A stretch of 64,000 bases of DNA from SG8-30 sp964406445 (lineage in GTDB: Bacteria; Pseudomonadota; Gammaproteobacteria; Steroidobacterales; Steroidobacteraceae). The stretch spans positions 1 to 64,000 of the forward strand of contig CAYORU010000013.1 in the NCBI GenBank assembly GCA_964406445.1, written 5' to 3'. Positions 1 through 7,837 of this stretch are shown here, in pieces (the first letter of the stretch is position 1; each line of letters starts with the position of its first letter). The translations under genes were made by a program, and so were the position numbers. Below the pieces are notes generated by a model. It was not told where the DNA came from and did no database searches. It saw only the letters and a list, made by a program, of their open reading frames with translations.

Positions 1-1545
1 ACGACGCTGCGCGACGGCGAGCAGTCGCCGGGCTGCAGCATGACGCCCGAGGAGAAGCTCCGCGTGGCGCGCGCGCTCGCCGAGCTCGGGGTCGACGTGA
101 TCGAGGCGGGCTTCCCGGCCGCCTCCCGCGGCGACTGGGAGTCCGTCAACCAGATCGCCCGCGAGGTCCGCGGCCCGATCGTCTGCGGACTCGCCCGCTG
201 CAACGCGGACGACATCCAGAAGGCCTGGACCGCGGTCAAGGATGCCGCCCGGCCCCGCATACACGTGTTCCTGGCGACCAGCGCCATCCACCGCCAGCAC
301 AAGCTCAACATGGCCAAGGAGGAGATCCTGCGCACGGCCGTCGAGGGCGTGAAGCTGGCCCGGTCGTTGTGCGAGGACGTGGAGTTCTCGCCGGAGGACG
401 CCTCGCGCACCGAGCTCGACTTCCTGACCGAGGTCGTGCAGGCCGCGGTGGACGCCGGCGCGCGGACCATCAATGTTCCCGACACCGTCGGCTACACGAC
501 GCCGCAGGAATTCCACGAGACCTTCAGCCACCTGCAGCAGAACGTGCGCTGCGCCGACCGGGTGACGTTCTCGGTGCACTGCCACAACGACCTCGGCATG
601 GCGGTCGCCAACAGCCTGTCGGCGGTGCTGGCGGGCGCCCGCCAGATCGAGTGCACCATCAACGGCATCGGTGAGCGCGCCGGCAACTGCTCGCTCGAGG
701 AGGTCGTGATGGCGATCAGGACACGCGAGCAGGTCTTCGGCGTGCACACGGGCATCCACTCGCAGAAGCTCTACCCCACCTGCAGGCTGGTGTCCTCGAT
801 CACCGGCATGCCGATCCCGCGCAACAAGGCCGTGATCGGCGAGAACGCCTTCGCGCACGAGTCGGGGATCCACCAGCACGGCATGCTCAAGCACGCCTCG
901 ACCTACGAGATCATGCGTCCCGTGGACGTCGGCCTGTCGCGCACCAACCTCGTGCTGGGCAAGCACAGCGGCCGCCACGCCTTCCGCGAGCGCGTCCGCG
1001 AACTTGGCTTCGAGCTGGACGAGGCCGAGCTGAACCGCGTCTTCGAGCGCTTCAAGGCGCTCGCCGACCGCAAGAAGGAGCTCTTCGACGGGGACATCGA
1101 GGCGCTGGTCATGAAGCTCGACACCGAGTCGGGCGGGCCCTGGTTCCTGCAGGGCCTCAAGACCGACGCCGGCCTCGGCGAGGACGCCGCCGCCGAGGTG
1201 ACGCTGAGGCACGCCGACGGCCACGAGGTGAGCAAGCGCGCCACCGGCGACGGTCCGGTGGACGCCGCCTTCAAGGCCATCGAGGATGCCGCCGGCATCA
1301 CGGTGACGTTGCGCAAGTTCGAGGTCCGCAGCGTCTCCATGGGAGAGGACGCCCAGGGCGAGGCGCTGGTCACCGTCGAGTACGGCGGTCGGACCCACCG
1401 CGGCTCGAGTGTCACCACCAACATCGTAGAATCCGGCGTGCGGGCGTTCCTCGAGGTGATCAACCGCATCGAGCTCGGCCGTCGCAGCAACCGCCAGGTG
1501 CCCGAAGCGCGGCCCGAGGTCCGGGTCGCGCAGGCCGCCGTCTGA
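1..1545 (+). CDS. leuA: 2-isopropylmalate synthase, 5' end cut by window edge
   Basis: First committed step of leucine synthesis: condenses acetyl-CoA with 2-ketoisovalerate. The frame is open from base 1 and reads TTLRDGEQSPGCSM, the N-terminal active-site motif of the HMGL/LeuA TIM barrel, so about a dozen residues lie outside the window; the ATG at 40 is internal. The metal-binding HCHNDLG motif is at bases ~580-600. The C-terminal third (from about base 1180) matches the LeuA allosteric domain that gives leucine feedback inhibition. 514 residues are visible, the usual length for the long LeuA form. leuC follows after 16 bases, so this is the first gene of leuACDB. Its promoter is outside the window. 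Confidence 0.96.
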   Translation, partial: TTLRDGEQSPGCSMTPEEKLRVARALAELGVDVIEAGFPAASRGDWESVNQIAREVRGPIVCGLARCNADDIQKAWTAVKDAARPRIHVFLATSAIHRQHKLNMAKEEILRTAVEGVKLARSLCEDVEFSPEDASRTELDFLTEVVQAAVDAGARTINVPDTVGYTTPQEFHETFSHLQQNVRCADRVTFSVHCHNDLGMAVANSLSAVLAGARQIECTINGIGERAGNCSLEEVVMAIRTREQVFGVHTGIHSQKLYPTCRLVSSITGMPIPRNKAVIGENAFAHESGIHQHGMLKHASTYEIMRPVDVGLSRTNLVLGKHSGRHAFRERVRELGFELDEAELNRVFERFKALADRKKELFDGDIEALVMKLDTESGGPWFLQGLKTDAGLGEDAAAEVTLRHADGHEVSKRATGDGPVDAAFKAIEDAAGITVTLRKFEVRSVSMGEDAQGEALVTVEYGGRTHRGSSVTTNIVESGVRAFLEVINRIELGRRSNRQVPEARPEVRVAQAAV

Positions 1546-1561
1546 GCTTCCGGGGAACAGC

Positions 1562-2962
1562 ATGACCGCGAGGACCCTGTTCGAAAAAGTATGGAACGCC
1601 CACGAGGTGGTGCCCGAGACCGCCGACACGCCGGCGGTGCTCTACATCGACCTGCACCTGACGCACGAGGTCACCTCGCCGCAGGCCTTCTCGGTGCTGC
1701 GCGAGCGGGGCCTGCCGGTCCGCCGCCTCGACCGCACGCTCGCCACGCTCGACCACTCGACGCCCACGGACCGAGAGCAGATCTTCGGCGGCAAGCCGAT
1801 CAAGCTCGAGTCGGCGCGCAAGCAGGTCGAGCAGCTCGAGAGGAACGCGGCGGAGTTCGGCGTCGAGCTGATCGGCCTCAGGAGCGACCGGCGCGGCATC
1901 GTGCACATCATCGGGCCGGAGCTGGGCGCCACGCAGCCGGGCAAGACCATCGTCTGCGGCGACAGCCACACCAGCACGCATGGCGCCTTCGGCGCGCTGG
2001 CCTTCGGCATCGGCACCACGGAGGTCGGGCACGTGCTCGCGACCCAGTGCCTGCTGCAGCGCAAGCCGAAGACCTGCGCAGTGACCGTCGGCGGCCGCCT
2101 GCCGGCCGGCGTCACCGCCAAGGACCTCGTGCTCGCGATCATCGGCCGCCTGGGCGTCTCCGGCGGCACGGGCCACGTGCTCGAGTACCGCGGCGAGGCG
2201 ATCCGCGCCCTGTCGATGGAGGAGCGGATGACCGTCTGCAACATGTCCATCGAGGCGGGTGCGCGCGCCGGCATGGTGGCTCCGGATGAGACCACCTTCG
2301 AATACCTGAAGGGTCGGCCGATGGCGCCGCAGGGCGAGGACTGGGCGCGCGCGCTGGAAGCCTGGCGGGCCCTGCCCGGCGATCCCGGCGCCGCCTTCGA
2401 CCGCGAGGTGCAGATCGACGCGGCCACGCTCGAGCCGATGATCACCTGGGGCACCAACCCAGGCATGGTCGCGCCGCTGTCGGGGAGCATCCCGGCGCGC
2501 GGCGATGCCGTCTTCCGCAAGGCCCTCGACTACATGGGCTTCGAGCCCGGCGAAACGCTGGCCGGCAAGAAGGTCGACGTGGTCTTCGTCGGCAGCTGCA
2601 CCAACGGCCGGATCAACGACCTCAGGGAAGTCGCACGCGTCCTGCGCGGGCGGCGCGTCGCGAGCGGCGTGCGCATGCTCATCGTGCCCGGCTCGCAGCA
2701 GGTCAAGCGCGAGGCGGAGGCCGAGGGGCTCGACGAGGTGTTCCGTGCCGCCGGCGCCGACTGGCGCGAGTCCGGCTGCTCGATGTGCCTCGGCATGAAC
2801 GGCGACACCGTCGAGGCCGGCAAGTATTCGGTCAGCACCAGCAACCGCAACTTCGAGGGCCGCCAGGGCACCGGCGCGCGGACGCTGCTCGCCAGTCCCG
2901 CCACCGCGGCGGCCGCCGCGGTGACCGGACGCATCACCGATCCGCGCGAACTGCTGGGCTGA
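1562..2962 (+). CDS. leuC: 3-isopropylmalate dehydratase large subunit
   Basis: Isomerises 2-isopropylmalate to 3-isopropylmalate together with LeuD, using a 4Fe-4S cluster as in aconitase. The protein has 466 residues, the same length as E. coli LeuC. It starts MTARTLFEKVWNAHEV, carries CGDSHTSTHGAFGALAFGIG near residue 130, and has the cluster cysteines in GSCTNGR (about residue 345) and SGCSMCLGMN (about residue 405). The ATG at 1562 follows leuA by 16 bases. leuD starts 11 bases after the stop, so the two subunits are co-transcribed. Confidence 0.97.
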   Translation: MTARTLFEKVWNAHEVVPETADTPAVLYIDLHLTHEVTSPQAFSVLRERGLPVRRLDRTLATLDHSTPTDREQIFGGKPIKLESARKQVEQLERNAAEFGVELIGLRSDRRGIVHIIGPELGATQPGKTIVCGDSHTSTHGAFGALAFGIGTTEVGHVLATQCLLQRKPKTCAVTVGGRLPAGVTAKDLVLAIIGRLGVSGGTGHVLEYRGEAIRALSMEERMTVCNMSIEAGARAGMVAPDETTFEYLKGRPMAPQGEDWARALEAWRALPGDPGAAFDREVQIDAATLEPMITWGTNPGMVAPLSGSIPARGDAVFRKALDYMGFEPGETLAGKKVDVVFVGSCTNGRINDLREVARVLRGRRVASGVRMLIVPGSQQVKREAEAEGLDEVFRAAGADWRESGCSMCLGMNGDTVEAGKYSVSTSNRNFEGRQGTGARTLLASPATAAAAAVTGRITDPRELLG

Positions 2963-2973
2963 GGCCGCGACAC

Positions 2974-3552
2974 ATGGAACCCATCACCCGGATCACCTCG
3001 CGCACGGTCGTGATGCCGTCGTCGAACATCGACACGGACCAGATCATCCCGGCGCGCTTCCTCACCACCACCACGCGCGAGGGGCTCGGCTCCGCGCTGT
3101 TCGCGGACTGGCGCTACGACGCCGCGGGCCAGCCGAAGCCCGACTTCGTGCTCAACACGCCGGCTGCCGCCGGTTGCCGCGTCCTCGTCGCCGGTCCCAA
3201 CGTAGGCTGCGGGTCGTCGCGGGAACACGCGCCCTGGGCGCTGCTCGACTACGGCTTCCAGGCCGTGGTGAGCACCGAGATCGCCGACATCTTCCGCAAC
3301 AACTCGCTGAAGAACGGCCTGCTGCCGATCATCGTCGATGCGGACTCGCACGCGTGGCTCGTCGGGAACCCGGGCGCGGAGGTGACGATCGACCTCGAGC
3401 GGCGGACCCTCGCGCTGCCGACCGGCCGGACGATCGAGTTCCCGCTCGAGCCCTTCGCGCGCTACTGCCTGATGAACGGCGTGGACGAGCTGGGTTTCCT
3501 GCTCTCGAGGCTGCCGGAGATCGAGCGCTTCGAGCGCTCGCGCGTGCCTTGA
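2974..3552 (+). CDS. leuD: 3-isopropylmalate dehydratase small subunit
   Basis: Swivel-domain subunit that completes the isopropylmalate isomerase with LeuC. The ATG at 2974 gives 192 residues beginning MEPITRITSRTVVMPSSNID, which matches the LeuD N-terminus. The frame is open further upstream, but that part overlaps leuC and looks nothing like LeuD. The substrate-loop motif GPNVGCGSSREHAPWAL is at about residues 68-84. The stop TGA (3550-3552) overlaps the TTG start of leuB by three bases (TTGA), suggesting translational coupling. Confidence 0.96.
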   Translation: MEPITRITSRTVVMPSSNIDTDQIIPARFLTTTTREGLGSALFADWRYDAAGQPKPDFVLNTPAAAGCRVLVAGPNVGCGSSREHAPWALLDYGFQAVVSTEIADIFRNNSLKNGLLPIIVDADSHAWLVGNPGAEVTIDLERRTLALPTGRTIEFPLEPFARYCLMNGVDELGFLLSRLPEIERFERSRVP

Positions 3553-4619
3553 AGGCGCGCATCGCGGTCCTGCCGGGCGACGGCATCGGCCCGGAGGTCG
3601 TCGCCGAAGCGGTGCGCTGCCTGCAGGCGGTCGCGGCGAGGTTCGGTCACGACTTCGAGCTCGCCGAGGCCCCCGTGGGCGCCGCCGCGATGGACCTCAC
3701 GGGCGATCCGCTGCCGCCGGCGACGCTCGAGCTTGCACGCTCGGCGGACGCCGTGCTGTTCGGCGCCATCGGCGACCCGCGCTACTCCGATCCGTCGCTC
3801 AAGGTCCGCCCGGAACAGAGCATCCTCGGGCTGCGGCGGGAACTCGGCCTGTACGCCAACCTGCGGCCGGCCGTGACCCATCCTGCCGTCTACCACGCCT
3901 CGCCGCTGCGGCCGGAGCTGCTCGGCGGCGTGGACATCGTCGTCGTCCGCGAGCTGACCGGCGGGATCTACTTCGGCGAAAAAACCCGGGGCGAGGACGC
4001 AGCCTCCGACCTGTGCGCGTACAGCGCCGACGAGATCGAGCGCGTCGTCCGCCTCGCCGCCCGACTCGCCGCCGGCCGCCGCGGAAAGCTCACGTCGGTG
4101 GACAAGGCGAACGTCCTCGAGACCTCGCGGCTCTGGCGGCGGGTGGTCGACCGGGTGATCGCCGCGGAGTTCCCGAAGATCGTGGTCGAGCACATGTACA
4201 TCGACGCGGCCACCATGCACGTGCTGCGCCGCCCCGCCGACTTCGACGTGATCGTCACCGAGAACATGTTCGGCGACATCCTCACCGATGAGATCTCGAT
4301 GCTGCCCGGCTCGCTGGGGCTCTGTCCCTCGGCCTCCATCGGCGAAGGCCGCCGCGGCCTCTACGAACCGATCCACGGCTCGGCGCCGGACATCGCGGGC
4401 CGCGGCATCGCCAATCCCTGCGGCACGATCCTGAGCGCGGCGCTGCTGCTGCGCCACTCGCTCGGCCTAGAGCGCGAAGCGGCCGCCGTCGAGTCAGCGG
4501 TGTCGCAGACGCTCGCCGACGGCATCTGCACCGGCGACGTCGCCAGGCCCGGCGCGAAGCCGGCGAGCACGGCCGAGGTCGGCGCGGCGGTCGTCGAGCG
4601 CCTCGCGGGCCGAGGCTAG
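3549..4619 (+). CDS. leuB: 3-isopropylmalate dehydrogenase
   Basis: NAD-dependent oxidative decarboxylation of 3-isopropylmalate, the third leucine-specific step. TTG at 3549 is chosen because the conserved start KARIAVLPGDGIGPEVV follows at once and the result is 356 residues, normal for LeuB. Upstream in-frame sequence lies over leuD and is not LeuB-like. Visible motifs are the substrate-binding arginine stretch LGLYANLRP, VVRELTGGIYFGE and, near the C-terminus, YEPIHGSAPDIAGRGIANP. It is the last gene of the leu operon and is followed by the inverted-repeat region at 4645-4971. Confidence 0.96.
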   Translation: MKARIAVLPGDGIGPEVVAEAVRCLQAVAARFGHDFELAEAPVGAAAMDLTGDPLPPATLELARSADAVLFGAIGDPRYSDPSLKVRPEQSILGLRRELGLYANLRPAVTHPAVYHASPLRPELLGGVDIVVVRELTGGIYFGEKTRGEDAASDLCAYSADEIERVVRLAARLAAGRRGKLTSVDKANVLETSRLWRRVVDRVIAAEFPKIVVEHMYIDAATMHVLRRPADFDVIVTENMFGDILTDEISMLPGSLGLCPSASIGEGRRGLYEPIHGSAPDIAGRGIANPCGTILSAALLLRHSLGLEREAAAVESAVSQTLADGICTGDVARPGAKPASTAEVGAAVVERLAGRG

Positions 4620-4644
4620 CGCGGCCGGGAATCGGCGGTAGCGC

Positions 4645-4971
4645 CTGAGTCGGTCGTGCCTGCGGCGCGGCCAGGATTCGGGCGTTACGTTTGTCTTGGC
4701 TGAGCCTTGCGCGCGGGCGGCATCCGGCCTGGGCCACCTCGCCCGCGCGCAGTGAGGTAACGCCCGATTCGTCGCTGCCCGAATCGGGCCAAGCCGCTCG
4801 CGCCGCGGCCGAGGTGGCGGGGGGGCCCCGCAGCCGAGCGAATCAGCGGAGCGAGCCAGGGCGAGCGGAGCAGCGAGGCGAGGAGTGCCCCCCAGCCGGA
4901 TCCCGGCCGCGGCGCAGGCACGACAGACTCAGTCAACCCCGCCGGATCTCGCCCGCGCGCGAGGCTCAGCC
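4645..4971. repeat. Interlocking inverted repeats in the leuB-metB gap
   Basis: The 346-base gap between convergent leuB and metB holds no credible gene but several inverted repeats. Arms 4645-4672 and 4905-4932 match at 26 of 28 positions. Arms 4698-4728 and 4941-4971 match at 28 of 31. Arms 4675-4688 and 4757-4770 match at 13 of 14. A short hairpin, GCCCGATTC (4762-4770) with GAATCGGGC (4781-4789), could act as a T-less terminator. The arm order is A, B, A', B', so the two long pairs cross rather than nest. A purine-rich tract lies at about 4833-4885. The last repeat arm overlaps the 3' end of metB. It may be a palindromic extragenic repeat or a mobile-element relic; the class is not recognised. 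Confidence 0.75.
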
Positions 4972-6147
4972 CGACTCCGCGACGTCGCCGGATCCCGCCC
5001 GCTCGAGTCCCGCGCGCAGGTCGGCGAGCAGGTCCTCCGGTGCCTCGATGCCCACCGACAGGCGCAACAGCCCCGGCGTGATGCCCGCCGCGAGCCGCGC
5101 CTCGGGGTCCATGGCCGCGTGCGTCATCGTGTCCGGGTGCGCCACCAGGCTCTCGACGCCACCGAGCGACTCGGCGAGCGAGAAGCACTCGAGGCCGTCG
5201 AGGAAGCGCCGCACCGCCTCCTTGCCGCCCGCCAGCTCGAAGCTGACGATCGCGCCGAAGCCCTGCTGCTGGCGCGCCGCGAGCGCGTGCCCCGGGTGCG
5301 CCGGCAGTCCAGGATAGTGGACCTTCGCGACCGCCGCGTGCGCCGCGAGCAGCTCCGCGACGGCTTGCGCGTTCTCGCCGTGCTGGCGCATGCGCACGTG
5401 CAGCGTGCGCAGCCCGCGCAGGGTCAGGAAGGCGTCGAAGGCGCCGCCCGTGATGCCCAGGCAATTGGCCCACCAGGCCAGCTCCTCGAGATGACCCGCC
5501 TCCCGCGCCACCACAGCGCCGCCGACCACGTCGCTGTGCCCGTTGACGTACTTGGTGGTCGAGTGCACGACGAGGTCCGCGCCGAGCGCGAGCGGCCGCT
5601 GCCAGGCCGGCGACATGAAGGTGTTGTCCACGACCACGCAGGCGCCGGCCGCGCGCGCCAGGGCGGCGACCGCCGAGACGTCGGTGATGCGCAGCAGCGG
5701 GTTGCTCGGCGTCTCGATCCACACCAGTTTCGCCGGCGCCGCGAGCGCGCGCCGGACGGCGGCGAGATCGCTCATGTCGACGAAGTCCACCGCCGCCCGC
5801 CCCGTGCGAGAGAGCGCCGCCAGCAGCCGGTAGGTGCCGCCGTAGCAGTCGTGCGGAGCGACGATCCTCTCGCCGGGCTTCGCGAGCGTGACCGCGAGAT
5901 GGACCGCGGCCATGCCCGTGGCCGTGACCACGGCGCCCGTGCCGCCCTCGAGTTCCGCCAGGGCGCCGCCGAGCGCGTCGCGGGTCGGATTGCCGGAGCG
6001 CGAGTAGTCGTAGGTCCGCCGCCGCTCGAGCCCTTCGAACGTGAAGGTCGAGCTCAGGTAGAGCGGCGGCACGACCGCGCCGTGCTGGGCGTCGGTCTCG
6101 AGGCCGGCCCGGACCGCAGCGGTCTGGGGATCCCTGGAATCGGTCAT
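4966..6147 (-). CDS. metB: Cystathionine gamma-synthase / trans-sulfuration PLP enzyme
   Basis: PLP enzyme of methionine synthesis that joins an O-acylhomoserine with cysteine (or, in MetZ-like members, sulfide). The 393-residue protein has the Cys/Met-metabolism family landmarks: TYDYSRSGNPTRDAL near residue 45, NPLLRITDV near 155, and the Schiff-base lysine in HSTTKYVNGHSDVVGG near 205. The ATG (6145-6147) overlaps the metX stop in an ATGA, so translation is probably coupled and the pair sits under the metX riboswitch. Cystathionine gamma-synthase cannot be separated from O-succinylhomoserine sulfhydrylase by eye; metB is the better guess next to this type of metX. Confidence 0.88.
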   Translation of the reverse strand: MTDSRDPQTAAVRAGLETDAQHGAVVPPLYLSSTFTFEGLERRRTYDYSRSGNPTRDALGGALAELEGGTGAVVTATGMAAVHLAVTLAKPGERIVAPHDCYGGTYRLLAALSRTGRAAVDFVDMSDLAAVRRALAAPAKLVWIETPSNPLLRITDVSAVAALARAAGACVVVDNTFMSPAWQRPLALGADLVVHSTTKYVNGHSDVVGGAVVAREAGHLEELAWWANCLGITGGAFDAFLTLRGLRTLHVRMRQHGENAQAVAELLAAHAAVAKVHYPGLPAHPGHALAARQQQGFGAIVSFELAGGKEAVRRFLDGLECFSLAESLGGVESLVAHPDTMTHAAMDPEARLAAGITPGLLRLSVGIEAPEDLLADLRAGLERAGSGDVAESG

Positions 6148-7175
6148 CGGAACTCTCCGTCGAGGGCCAGCGCGAAGGCCGGCGCCAGCGCGGCCCGCTC
6201 CTTCAGGAATGCGTCGTGGCCGAACTGGGAATGCATCTCGTACAGGCGGTGCGGACCCGCGAGGCCGCCGTCGAGCTCGCGCATGTCATCGAGCGTCACG
6301 AGCTGGTCCTCTGCGACGGCGACCAGGACCGTCGGCACCTCTACGCCTGCCGGGTCCACGCGCTGCAGGTCGATCGATTGCGACAGGCACAGGAAGCTCT
6401 CGGGGCGATAGCGGGTCGCGTAATCGTCGCCGCGGGCGAACAGGTACTCCTCCACCGGGAAGGTCGCGCGCCCGTCCTCGATGCGCGGCTCGTTCGCGAA
6501 GCGACGCGTGAATTCCTCCCGGCTGCGGTAGGTGGCCATGGCCAGCGCGCGGGCCAGCCGCAGGCCGCCCGGACCGTCGCCGCGCGCCACTCCGAGGCGG
6601 ACGGCCTCGCGCTGGACGCTGCGCCAGGCAGTCGCGAGCGGGTTGGTGCGGTGCGCGCCGCTGATCACCAGCAGCCTGCCGACCCGCCGTGGGAAGAGTT
6701 CCGCGAAGGCCAGCGCGATCATTCCGCCGTAGGACGCGCCGGCGATCGCGTGCAGGGCGGGCAGGCCGAGGTGATCGGCGACAAGGGCGATGAGCCGCGC
6801 CTGGTCGCGCGCGTCGACCGCCGGGAAGTCGAGTTGCCCCGGCAACGGACCCGTGGTCGAGCCGCTGCCTCCCAGGAAATCGATTCCGAGCACGCGGAAC
6901 CGGGACGAATCCAGCGGCAGGCCCGGCCCGGCCAGTTCCGGCCACCAGCCGGCCCGCCGGTCGTCGGTGCAGAACACCCGGCGATGGGCCGAGATGCCGC
7001 CGAGCGCGGCGACCACGGGTGCGCCGGCAGCGCCTTCCAGTCGCCAGCCCACGCGCGCACCGTCGAGCCGACCGCCGTGGTGCAGCGCGAACCCGCTGGC
7101 AAGCTCGAGCACGCCCTCGCGAACGGTGCCCTGTTCAGGCCTCGCGCCGGTACTCGCTGCTCCTTCGATGGACAT
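6144..7175 (-). CDS. metX: Homoserine O-acyltransferase (MetX family)
   Basis: Alpha/beta hydrolase-fold enzyme that activates homoserine by acyl transfer, the committed step of methionine synthesis. The start chosen is the ATG at 7175, behind GGAGAGG, giving 343 residues beginning MSIEGAASTGARPEQG. The longer open frame runs through the riboswitch and is not coding. Visible are VVAALGGISAHRRV, the region IDFLGGSGSTT, the nucleophile elbow GASYGGM near residue 145, and the C-terminal HSQFGHDAFLKE bearing the catalytic histidine. In Xanthomonadales this short MetX type uses succinyl-CoA; the acyl donor here is inferred. It overlaps metB by four bases. Confidence 0.92.
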   Translation of the reverse strand: MSIEGAASTGARPEQGTVREGVLELASGFALHHGGRLDGARVGWRLEGAAGAPVVAALGGISAHRRVFCTDDRRAGWWPELAGPGLPLDSSRFRVLGIDFLGGSGSTTGPLPGQLDFPAVDARDQARLIALVADHLGLPALHAIAGASYGGMIALAFAELFPRRVGRLLVISGAHRTNPLATAWRSVQREAVRLGVARGDGPGGLRLARALAMATYRSREEFTRRFANEPRIEDGRATFPVEEYLFARGDDYATRYRPESFLCLSQSIDLQRVDPAGVEVPTVLVAVAEDQLVTLDDMRELDGGLAGPHRLYEMHSQFGHDAFLKERAALAPAFALALDGEFR

Positions 7176-7281
7176 TTCCCTCTCCAGACTCCCCGACGTC
7201 GAGGACCCACCGATGTGGTCCTGCGGAGAGCCCGGTGCCGGGCCGCCTGCGCCCTCCCCGCCGGATCCCCGACGGTTGCGC

Positions 7282-7406
7282 GGCCGCTCATCTGTCGCGG
7301 GTGTCGCCACCCTCCGCAGGACTTGGCACCTTTCCGCGCTGGTGAGGCGTGGCGGTTGCCCCGGCGTCAAAGGGCCTTGTCCCTCGGCCGGTCTCGATGA
7401 GCGGCC
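7282..7406 (-). promoter_or_regulatory. SAM-I (S-box) riboswitch upstream of metX
   Basis: On the minus strand the RNA is closed by a perfect 10-bp P1 helix, GGCCGCTCAT (7406-7397) with ATGAGCGGCC (7291-7282). Between the strands lie S-box core blocks in the right order: AGGGACAAGGCCC, GACGCCGGGGCAACC and GGTGCCAAGTCCTGC. These are the signatures of the SAM-I aptamer, which binds S-adenosylmethionine and turns off methionine genes. No U-run follows P1, so control is probably translational. CUCUCC (7230-7225) is complementary to the metX Shine-Dalgarno GGAGAG (7185-7180) and also lies beside a GC-rich hairpin, giving a plausible switch. That expression-platform model is inference. Confidence 0.88.
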
Positions 7407-7409
7407 GCG

Positions 7410-7439
7410 AGTGTACGAGCGCCGCTCGCTGCCGGTCAA
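7410..7439 (-). promoter_or_regulatory. Sigma-70-like promoter of the metX riboswitch transcript
   Basis: On the minus strand, -35 TTGACC (7439-7434) and -10 TACACT (7415-7410) are 18 bases apart. The predicted start, about 7 bases on, coincides with the 5' strand of riboswitch P1, so the RNA would begin almost directly with the aptamer. Confidence 0.7.
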
Positions 7440-7470
7440 GGCACCGAACCGCCTTGCACCGCGGGTGGTT

Positions 7471-7499
7471 TTGTAATAGTGTATTAACGTATTAATACA
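7471..7499 (+). promoter_or_regulatory. Promoter with overlapping 20-bp palindromic operator for the his operon
   Basis: In an otherwise GC-rich gap, an AT-rich block carries -35-like TTGTAA (7471-7476) and -10-like TAATAC (7493-7498). Overlapping the -10 is TGTATTAA-CGTA-TTAATACA (7480-7499), with perfect 8-base arms. It contains GTATTAATAC, itself fully palindromic. The position fits a repressor site, and the TrpR-like protein encoded 20 bases downstream is the natural candidate to bind it. The remainder of the 343-base gap (7176-7518) is riboswitch, its promoter and the metX leader. Confidence 0.65.
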
Positions 7500-7518
7500 T
7501 TCAAGCGCTATCGCCGGC

Positions 7519-7836
7519 ATGAAACTGCACCGTCCGCTGAGCCCGCGCCAGGAGGCGCTGCACGAGCGCGCGCTGTACGGCGCCATCCTCTCGCTCCGCA
7601 CCACCGACGAATTGCGGGCCTTCTTCCGCGACCTCTGCACGCCCGCCGAGCTGCAGGCGATGGCGGACCGCTGGGCGGTGGTCGAGCAGCTTCAGCGCGG
7701 CCTGCCCTACCGGGAGATCCAGCGCCTGACCGGCGTCAGCGTGACCACCGTGGGCCGCGTGGCCCGCTACCTCAACGACGGCAACGGCGGCTACGGGCTG
7801 GCCGCCGGCCGCATGCGCGAATCCCGCGAGGGCTGA
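7519..7836 (+). CDS. TrpR-like YerC/YecD-family regulator, likely of the his operon
   Basis: Small all-helical DNA-binding protein of 105 residues. The sequence shows LRTTDELRAFFRDLCTPAEL (residues ~27-46), then MADRWAVVEQLQRGLPYREI and a helix-turn-helix around RLTGVSVTTVGRVARYLNDG (~73-92). This is the arrangement of the YerC/YecD branch of the Trp-repressor superfamily. One base separates its stop from hisG, so it is the first gene of the his operon, directly downstream of a palindromic operator. A TrpR-family histidine repressor (HisR) has been proposed by comparative genomics in Xanthomonadales; autoregulated repression of histidine genes is therefore a reasonable inference. The effector is unknown. 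Confidence 0.85.
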   Translation: MKLHRPLSPRQEALHERALYGAILSLRTTDELRAFFRDLCTPAELQAMADRWAVVEQLQRGLPYREIQRLTGVSVTTVGRVARYLNDGNGGYGLAAGRMRESREG

Positions 7837-7837
7837 C

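Noticed and set aside
4691..4965. Possible small gene in the leuB-metB gap
   Set aside because: Open frames exist on both strands, but they cross the inverted repeats, lack ribosome sites and encode low-complexity Arg/Ala/Ser-rich peptides.
7176..7640. Extending metX upstream to base 7640
   Set aside because: The extension would translate the SAM riboswitch and its promoter; ATG 7175 has a good ribosome site and homology starts there.
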